Source of the DNA: Candidatus Methanomarinus sp. HR1
Lineage (GTDB): Archaea > Halobacteriota > Methanosarcinia > Methanosarcinales > Methanocomedenaceae
Assembly: GCA_002926195.1 (NCBI GenBank)
Contig: MZXQ01000075.1
Location: 1-19,138, forward strand
DNA: 19,138 nucleotides
Direction: 5' to 3'
A program made the translations under genes and the position numbers. Positions 14,337-19,138 of the stretch are shown in pieces; the stretch's first letter is position 1; the number at the start of each line of letters is the position of its first letter. A model generated the notes under the pieces. It searched no databases. It was not told the DNA's origin and was given only the letters and a program-made list of their open reading frames with translations.

Positions 14337-14861
14337 ATGGCTAAAATTAATATCCGGCGTTATTTACTCCCTTCGATAATTACAAACATCTATTATATGC
14401 TTCGGTTTAAATGTTATATTAGCTTGAAATCTGAGATTCAGCTGTCGCGAAATATCATGATCGGAGAAAAAACACGAATAAGCTCTTTTGTTGTGATGAA
14501 AGTGAATGAGGGTAAGTTGAGAATTGGGAATAACTGTACGATCAATTCCTTTTGTTTCATATTTGCCGGTGAGAAGGGAGTAGATATTGGAAATGATGTA
14601 CTTATCGGGTCAAATAGTAGCATACACGCATTAAATTATGATTACAAGAGTAGGGAAAAGCATATTGTTGACCAGGGAACAATAAGCAAAGGAATTACTA
14701 TAGAGGATGATGTATGGATAGGGGCAAATACATTAATTGTTGATGGTGTTACCATCAGTAAAGGGGCAGTGGTAGGCGGCGGATCTGTAGTTACAAAGAA
14801 TATCCCTCCTTATTCACTAGCCGTAGGGGTGCCAGCTAAAGTAATAAAAGAGAGGGTATAA
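14337..14861 (+). CDS. Hexapeptide-repeat acyltransferase (acetyltransferase-like)
   Basis: 174 residues from the ATG at 14337, 7 bases after asnB; an earlier ATG at 14292 lies inside asnB and is not used. The protein is a left-handed beta-helix. Repeats such as LRIGNN, VDIGNDVLIGSNS, ITIEDDVWIGANTLIVDGV, ISKGAVVGGGSVV and the closing SLAVGVPAKVIKERV are those of the NodL/Maa/WbbJ group. The HALNYDY segment, about residue 97, supplies the probable catalytic histidine. These enzymes are trimers that move an acetyl or other acyl group from CoA to a sugar hydroxyl or amine. Here it would decorate the glycan. It ends the plus-strand run and converges with the minus-strand SDR gene 21 bases away. 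Confidence 0.87.
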   Translation: MAKINIRRYLLPSIITNIYYMLRFKCYISLKSEIQLSRNIMIGEKTRISSFVVMKVNEGKLRIGNNCTINSFCFIFAGEKGVDIGNDVLIGSNSSIHALNYDYKSREKHIVDQGTISKGITIEDDVWIGANTLIVDGVTISKGAVVGGGSVVTKNIPPYSLAVGVPAKVIKERV

Positions 14862-14872
14862 TTTATTTACAG

Positions 14873-14938
14873 GAACAAAATCTTATAAATGACCTTCCTG
14901 TTTATACCATTCAGCTGTCCTTTTGATACCCTCTTCTG
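14873..14938. repeat. Dispersed repeat, copy 1: 3' end of SDR copy B plus downstream flank
   Basis: Bases 14873-14938 match 19072-19138 in direct orientation with two substitutions and one length difference at the very end. The match covers 10 bases after the stop and the last 18 codons of the SDR gene. The second copy runs off the window. Confidence 0.92.
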
Positions 14939-15866
14939 TACTGACTTTAGGTTCATATCCAAGCTCATTCCTGGCTTTTGAAATATCAAAAGCCCTATTT
15001 TTCCTGAATATATCTACTCTACGTCTGAATAATGGTGGATTTATTCTTAACGGATAACAGACAATTTCGCATAATAGAGCCGCGTCCCATACAGGCCAAA
15101 AAAAAGGGAAATGCAATGTTGGCTTTTTTACTTCCATTGAATTAGCTATTATTTCCACCATCTCGTTAAATGTCATATATTTTTCTCCGGCGATAATATA
15201 GATTTGTCCAAGTGCATTTTCTTTCTCGCCACATAGAATAAACCCATCCACAAGGTCATCTATATAAGTTAAGTGATACAGTACCTTTCCATCTCCAACC
15301 ATCACAAACTTCCCTTTGTATATAAGCTTGAACAATTTAAGGAATCTGAGATCACCAAGACCATAAATAGGTCCTGGCCGTACAATCACTCCGGGAAATC
15401 CTCCGGCAATATAATCCTGAACAAGTTTTTCCCCCTCGAGCTTTGTTCTTTGATAGACATCTCCTGGGTTATAAGGATAACTTTCATTCGCCGGCGGGTT
15501 TTTAATATTTCCAAGGACTCCGCCCGTACTACAATGAATAAAACGATTTACATTGGCGTTCTTGGAAGCTTCCAGCATATTCTTCGTGCCGGTAACATTT
15601 ACATCATAAAATGGTTTTTCACCAATACCGCCCCCTTCTCGAAACATCGCTGCAATATGGTAAACCATATCTGCACCTTTAACTGCTTTATCTACCAAAT
15701 CACTATCTGTTATATCTCCTGTTATTATCTCGACTCCAAGCTGTTTCAGCAAATTGGTATTGCTTGTTTTTCTGGCAAGTGCCCTAACTTCATGTTTATC
15801 TTCTACCAGCCTTTGGATAAGATGTCCACCTGTGAATCCAGTACCGCCTGTTACAAATATTTTCAT
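14883..15866 (-). CDS. Extended SDR NAD(P)-dependent epimerase/dehydratase, copy B
   Basis: 327 residues, exactly as long as copy A at 11463-12446 and clearly its paralog. MKIFVTGGTGFTGGHL is the dinucleotide site, HCSTGGVLG and YQRTK hold the catalytic residues, and PLRINPPLFRRRVDIF with FDISKARNELGYEPKVS matches copy A. GAGGAG lies just before the ATG at 15866, so the start is firm. The gene follows the glycerol-3-phosphate dehydrogenase-like gene by 17 bases and is the last of a three-gene minus-strand operon (GT2, dehydrogenase, SDR). Its 3' end is repeated almost base for base at the right edge of the window. Substrate is unknown; keeping two or three diverged copies suggests related but distinct sugar intermediates. 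Confidence 0.85.
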   Translation of the reverse strand: MKIFVTGGTGFTGGHLIQRLVEDKHEVRALARKTSNTNLLKQLGVEIITGDITDSDLVDKAVKGADMVYHIAAMFREGGGIGEKPFYDVNVTGTKNMLEASKNANVNRFIHCSTGGVLGNIKNPPANESYPYNPGDVYQRTKLEGEKLVQDYIAGGFPGVIVRPGPIYGLGDLRFLKLFKLIYKGKFVMVGDGKVLYHLTYIDDLVDGFILCGEKENALGQIYIIAGEKYMTFNEMVEIIANSMEVKKPTLHFPFFWPVWDAALLCEIVCYPLRINPPLFRRRVDIFRKNRAFDISKARNELGYEPKVSTEEGIKRTAEWYKQEGHL

Positions 15867-15883
15867 AATTACTCCTCATATTA

Positions 15884-17548
15884 TTAGATTAGGGGGGCAT
15901 AGAGTGATTTAATGTTGTTAATTTCTTCTTGAATCCTTGATCTTCCCCATCCCATCTCCTGTGCCATGATACAGGCACATATTTCAAGACCTTCATCTCC
16001 TGGGTATTCTGCTGATCCCAGTTCGGTACGTCTCAGAACCACATCCTCCAGTTTTTGAGCCATTTCATCCCGGATCGCATGGATTATTTCAGCTTTAATT
16101 ACATTTGAAGTATCAGTTATCCTTTGACCATAACCAGCGTCTTCATCTAAATATTTAAGTACTTTCTGGTATTCGGATCCATAATTATAGACAAGGTTCC
16201 GTATGATTTCTTTATCTAATGTCTGAGGTCTGTGTTCTATTGCATTTAACAAAAAATCATCAAATCTTTCAATATCTCCACCATATATTGGAGTTTTCAT
16301 GGTCTTGCATTTAATAAGGGGCTTCCCGAGCTCCTTATAAACCATATCAGTTACCATTTGAGCTGCATTTCTAGCTGTGGTATATTTTACACTAATGATT
16401 GATATTAATCCTTCAATCCCAGATTTCCTGTAATCATAAATCTCATTATGTTTACTGATTTTAATATCTCCATTTTGATTGATATTATCAATAGGTAGAA
16501 GACCCCTGTAATAAAATGAAACGTCTTTAAGCGTAAGTACCGCTTGTGGATAAGCTTCATTCACTTCTTCGATGAGTTTTAGAATCTCATCTTCTGATAT
16601 TGAGGGATTGTCTATATCTCCATTATACGGTTGTTGTGCAGCACCAACCAGGGAGTATTTTCTCCAGGGTGTAATAAAAAGAAGACGATAACCTTTATTA
16701 ACAATATTATCTTTATCTTCAAATTTTTTCCTGAATTGAATTCCAAAAGCATAATCCTGAATAAAAATACGTTTCACAATAATAATCAACATTTTTACAA
16801 AACGAATATTGGGATTAACAGAAGATGGTAATAGACTTGATATTTGATTTATCCAGGGTCCACTGGCATTCACCACTATTTCTGCCTGGATTTCCAGTTC
16901 TTCGCTATTAAGTAGGTCTTTTGCTTTTATTCCCTTTATACGATTTTCGTCTATAATAAAATCAATAACTTCGAGATAATTTGCAACATCTGCTCCGGCT
17001 TTTTCAGCAGATCTGATAAAAGAAAGCACTAATCGCTCGGTATTGTATGCCTGAGCGTCATACCAGATTGATCCGCCAGTCAGACCGTCTTCCATAAGTC
17101 CTGGAATCAACTGCATACATTCTGCTTTTGAAACAATCCTACTATTTGGAATATGTTTCTGGGGATCTTTCAACGTGTTGCGATCATAACTAAAAAGATC
17201 GAAGGTTTTCAATGCTAAGGGCATTATGAACCTCATAGTCTGCCCATATATAGGTATTAAGCATGGCATTGGATGTACCAGATGAGGTGCAATCCGCATT
17301 AAAGAGGTCCTTTCACAAGCTGATTCGCGTACGCGCTTAAAATCACCATGTTGCAGATACCTCAAACCTCCATGGATTATTTTCTGACTGTTAAATGAAG
17401 TCTTTGATCCGAAATCGTTTTTATCCAGTAATGCTACAGATAAACCTCTGGATGCTGCGTCCCATGCAGTAGCAGCTCCATAGATGCCTGCTCCTATAAT
17501 CAGCACATCATATTTTTTTTTTGATAACCTTGTGATATCCCTTTCCAT
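15884..17548 (-). CDS. FAD-dependent glycerol-3-phosphate dehydrogenase-like protein (GlpA/GlpD family)
   Basis: 554 residues. KKYDVLIIGAGIYGAATAWDA is the FAD-binding GxGxxG (19-24), followed by LLDKNDFGSKTSFNSQKIIHGGLRYLQ, the DAO-family segment characteristic of GlpD/GlpA. The middle has VVNASGPWIN and SLVGAAQQPYNGD, and the C-terminal DAO_C domain ends LRRTELGSAEYP..GLEICACIMAQEMGW. Known members oxidise sn-glycerol-3-phosphate to dihydroxyacetone phosphate and pass electrons to quinones. Family position 'SFNSQKIIHGG' differs from the common S.KSSKLIHGG, so substrate could differ. GGGGAG precedes the ATG at 17548. It sits between GT2 and SDR genes in a glycan operon, which is unusual and suggests a role in surface polymer synthesis instead of glycerol breakdown. 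This is inference. Confidence 0.85.
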   Translation of the reverse strand: MERDITRLSKKKYDVLIIGAGIYGAATAWDAASRGLSVALLDKNDFGSKTSFNSQKIIHGGLRYLQHGDFKRVRESACERTSLMRIAPHLVHPMPCLIPIYGQTMRFIMPLALKTFDLFSYDRNTLKDPQKHIPNSRIVSKAECMQLIPGLMEDGLTGGSIWYDAQAYNTERLVLSFIRSAEKAGADVANYLEVIDFIIDENRIKGIKAKDLLNSEELEIQAEIVVNASGPWINQISSLLPSSVNPNIRFVKMLIIIVKRIFIQDYAFGIQFRKKFEDKDNIVNKGYRLLFITPWRKYSLVGAAQQPYNGDIDNPSISEDEILKLIEEVNEAYPQAVLTLKDVSFYYRGLLPIDNINQNGDIKISKHNEIYDYRKSGIEGLISIISVKYTTARNAAQMVTDMVYKELGKPLIKCKTMKTPIYGGDIERFDDFLLNAIEHRPQTLDKEIIRNLVYNYGSEYQKVLKYLDEDAGYGQRITDTSNVIKAEIIHAIRDEMAQKLEDVVLRRTELGSAEYPGDEGLEICACIMAQEMGWGRSRIQEEINNIKSLYAPLI

Positions 17549-17621
17549 ATTGCTCCCCTATATCGATTATTATTATTCGTTTAATTAAAACTCCTATTAT
17601 AATCGTCCATCCACTTATGGC

Positions 17622-18590
17622 CTATTTTTCTAATCCGGTTGTATCCTTCATTGCATAGATCTGTTTGTTTAATACTTCGTAATATGTTCTGATTATAATT
17701 TCACCTAATAAACCCATACTGATAAATTGAATTCCCATAATCGTTAGCAGTACAGCCAGCTGTAATAACGGTCTATCTCCTATACCCTGGTTATAGAACA
17801 ATCTGATGAATGTCAAATATCCTCCCATGAGTGAACCTAAAAATAATGATATTACACCCGGGATCCCAAACAACTGCATCGGCCTTGTTGAATAGCTGAT
17901 CAAAAATGTCACGGTCATCAGATCCAGCATTCCCCTGAACAACCTTAATATATTATAATTGGATTTCCCATGAGTTCTGGGATGATGTTTCACCGAAATT
18001 TCTTCGATAGTAACACCCATCCAGCTTGCTACAGCTGGAATATATCGATGCAGTTCACCATATAACCGGATATTCTTGATTACTTCACTTCTAAATGCCT
18101 TTAAAGTACAGCCACTGTCATGTATTTTAACACCTGTTAATTGTCTTGCTAACCAGTTGGATATCAAGGATGGAATTTTTTTAGATAAAAAGGGGTCATT
18201 TCTATCAGCCCGCCAACCGCAGACTATGTCATTACCTTCTTGTATTTTATCTACAAGTCTGGGAATATCCGTAGGATCATTTTGTAGATCACCATCCATA
18301 GTTATTATGATATCGCCTTTAGCATAATCAAAACCTGCAGAAAGTGCAGCTGTCTGACCGAAATTGCGACGGAAACGTATAATCTTTACATCCGGGTCTT
18401 TTTCATGCAATTGTTTTAGAATTTTGTAAGTATTATCAATGGATCCATCGTCTATGAAAATAATTTCTTTTTTATTATATTCCAACAGTACCTTTTTTAA
18501 ACCACCATATAATTCAAGCAGGTTTTCTTCCTCATTTAGTAAAGGAATCACTACGGAAATGAATGAATCAATTGTATTATTTTCTTCCAT
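17622..18590 (-). CDS. GT2 polyprenyl-phosphate glycosyltransferase (DPM1/ArnC/GtrB-like)
   Basis: 322 residues. The GT-A domain starts FISVVIPLLNEEENL and contains IIFIDDGSIDNT, FRRNFGQTAALSAGFDYAKG, MDGDLQNDP (metal-binding DGD) and HPRTHGKSNY. Two C-terminal membrane helices (about 233-260 and 275-300) are followed by a cytoplasmic tail, LGEIIIRTYYEVLNKQIYAM. Such enzymes move a sugar from UDP or GDP to dolichyl/polyprenyl phosphate in the cytoplasmic membrane. The ATG at 18590 begins the minus-strand operon with the GlpA/GlpD-like gene 73 bases downstream and the SDR gene after it. The tail and the start match the two surviving ends of the collapsed gene at 8702-8838, so a paralog once existed in the same cluster. 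Confidence 0.9.
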   Translation of the reverse strand: MEENNTIDSFISVVIPLLNEEENLLELYGGLKKVLLEYNKKEIIFIDDGSIDNTYKILKQLHEKDPDVKIIRFRRNFGQTAALSAGFDYAKGDIIITMDGDLQNDPTDIPRLVDKIQEGNDIVCGWRADRNDPFLSKKIPSLISNWLARQLTGVKIHDSGCTLKAFRSEVIKNIRLYGELHRYIPAVASWMGVTIEEISVKHHPRTHGKSNYNILRLFRGMLDLMTVTFLISYSTRPMQLFGIPGVISLFLGSLMGGYLTFIRLFYNQGIGDRPLLQLAVLLTIMGIQFISMGLLGEIIIRTYYEVLNKQIYAMKDTTGLEK

Positions 18591-18695
18591 ATTTAATTAC
18601 TCTCTTCTGATTAGATTTTTATTATTTCCTTATTACCGGCGAAATCATCAATTTGAACTTGAGTACTTTCATCTTTACCATTCACAATATTTAAT

Positions 18696-18710
18696 GGTAT
18701 ATATAGTATA
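18696..18710 (-). promoter_or_regulatory. Possible TATA box of the GT2 operon
   Basis: Read on the minus strand, the region gives TATACTATATATACC, a good archaeal box A about 110 bases upstream of the GT2 start. It is nearly symmetric, so it could also work the other way. Confidence 0.35.
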
Positions 18711-19045
18711 TGTAGTATAAAAATCCATGGGCTTTTGGATAAAAGTATGGGATTTTCTATTATTTCCTGATCATCACGTAATTGTTTCGGCCTTGGGACA
18801 AAATTGTTTCATATTTTTCAATATTATTATCAGTAGGACGGAAAATGTTATTATAATTCGGTTTAAATATCATTGTAATTCTATCCCATGTAACGTATTT
18901 GTAAGGCTGACTTTTTTTCTTTATTACAATAATATTGTTGTTCATAAATATTAAATACTTCGTGAGAAATTATATATACTGGAGACATTTATGGTATTTT
19001 GATAGATCAATTTATCATCTGAAAATGAACGCTCGGATATTTCGA

Positions 19046-19068
19046 TATATCAAGTTATACTTGATATA
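19046..19068. repeat. Perfect 10-bp inverted repeat (TATATCAAGT, 3-base loop, ACTTGATATA)
   Basis: The arms 19046-19055 and 19059-19068 are fully complementary with a TAT spacer. The element lies 13 bases beyond the stop of the third SDR copy. It may be a terminator hairpin for that gene, a regulator-binding site, or a recombination mark at the duplication edge. Confidence 0.7.
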
Positions 19069-19071
19069 CTA

Positions 19072-19138
19072 GAACAAAATCTTATAAATAACCTTCCTGT
19101 TTATACCATTCAGCTGTCCTTTTGATACCCTCTTCTAT
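19072..19138. repeat. Dispersed repeat, copy 2: 3' end of a third SDR gene
   Basis: Partner of 14873-14938, 4.2 kb away and in the same orientation. Identity starts sharply at GAACAAAATC and continues to the window edge, so its full extent is unknown. Confidence 0.9.
19082..19138 (-). CDS. Extended SDR epimerase/dehydratase, copy C, C-terminus only (cut by window edge)
   Basis: The last 18 codons and the stop of another SDR gene: IEEGIKRTAEWYKQEGYL, compared with TEEGIKRTAEWYKQEGHL in copy B and AKWYQENGYL in copy A. The DNA is nearly identical to copy B, so this is a recent duplicate or gene conversion product. The rest of the gene lies to the right of the window. Whether it is intact cannot be judged. 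Confidence 0.85.
   Translation of the reverse strand: MEEGIKRTAEWYKQEGYL

Larger units (their letters stand above)
18591..19071. other. 480-base AT-rich intergenic region
   Basis: No recognisable gene. It holds the presumed promoter of the GT2 operon and an inverted repeat next to the third SDR copy. Small overlapping frames of 61 codons (minus, 18760-18945) and 75 codons (plus, 18727-18954) have no ribosome site or familiar motif and are asparagine- or phenylalanine-rich as expected from AT-rich DNA. The minus-strand one (for example KPYNN-like segments and RPTDNN) could be a decayed gene tail, but I cannot support that. Confidence 0.5.

Noticed and set aside
18727..18954. Opposing frames of 75 and 61 codons in the right intergenic region as small genes.
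   Set aside because: They lack ribosome sites and recognisable motifs, and their composition matches random AT-rich sequence. The minus frame could be a decayed tail but this cannot be supported.

Overview
The window reads as archaeal, most likely from the Methanosarcinales or a related ANME-type lineage. This is inferred, not proven. The supporting signs are two tRNA genes without an encoded CCA, archaeal TATA-box-like sequences ahead of several genes, a mix of GGAGG/GGTG ribosome sites and apparently leaderless genes, AT-rich intergenic DNA, and a heme biosynthesis pair of the Ahb (siroheme-dependent) type.

Left part (1-2644) is accessory DNA with several broken genes. It opens with the end of a hicB antitoxin gene and a complete hicA toxin gene. 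A nucleoside phosphorylase follows on the minus strand, then an overlapping pair on the plus strand: a small acidic protein and a single-domain retropepsin-like aspartic protease. After these lies a second copy of only the 3' end of hicA, fused to the wreck of an AAA ATPase of the AAA_14/DUF4143 type. That ATPase has an in-frame stop and a deletion that joins its Walker A region directly to its C-terminal domain.

The middle part (2645-7548) is all minus strand. It holds a three-gene operon (DUF6544-like membrane-anchored protein, NatA-type ATPase, NatB-type permease) preceded by a 23-bp tandem repeat. It then holds a heme unit in which tRNA-Val(GAC), tRNA-Phe(GAA), a radical SAM heme synthase (AhbD) and an AhbA/B-type siroheme decarboxylase subunit follow each other. 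The decarboxylase gene has no ordinary start codon in the frame that encodes its N-terminal half.

The right part (7689-19138) is a surface-glycan or glycoconjugate cluster. Plus-strand genes are a UDP-sugar epimerase, a collapsed glycosyltransferase remnant, a zinc-ribbon dTDP-rhamnose-4-epimerase-like enzyme, a GT4 glycosyltransferase, an extended SDR, an AsnB-type amidotransferase and a hexapeptide acyltransferase. Facing them on the minus strand are a polyprenyl-phosphate-type GT2 glycosyltransferase, a FAD-dependent glycerol-3-phosphate dehydrogenase-like protein and a second SDR of the same subfamily. The last 67 bases begin a third SDR copy whose end is almost identical to the second one. 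Together these would make nucleotide sugars, transfer them to a lipid or polymer, and decorate the product by amidation and acylation. The final glycan cannot be read from the sequence.

The strongest observations are the repeated signs of duplication followed by collapse: hicA 3' end twice, GT2 twice (one reduced to its two ends), the SDR three times, and the ATPase deletion at a short repeat. The missing start codon of the heme gene is the other main point. I did not find a convincing wholly new defence or metabolic system. The closest candidates are the small-protein/retropepsin pair and the glycerol-3-phosphate dehydrogenase-like gene inside an archaeal glycan operon.
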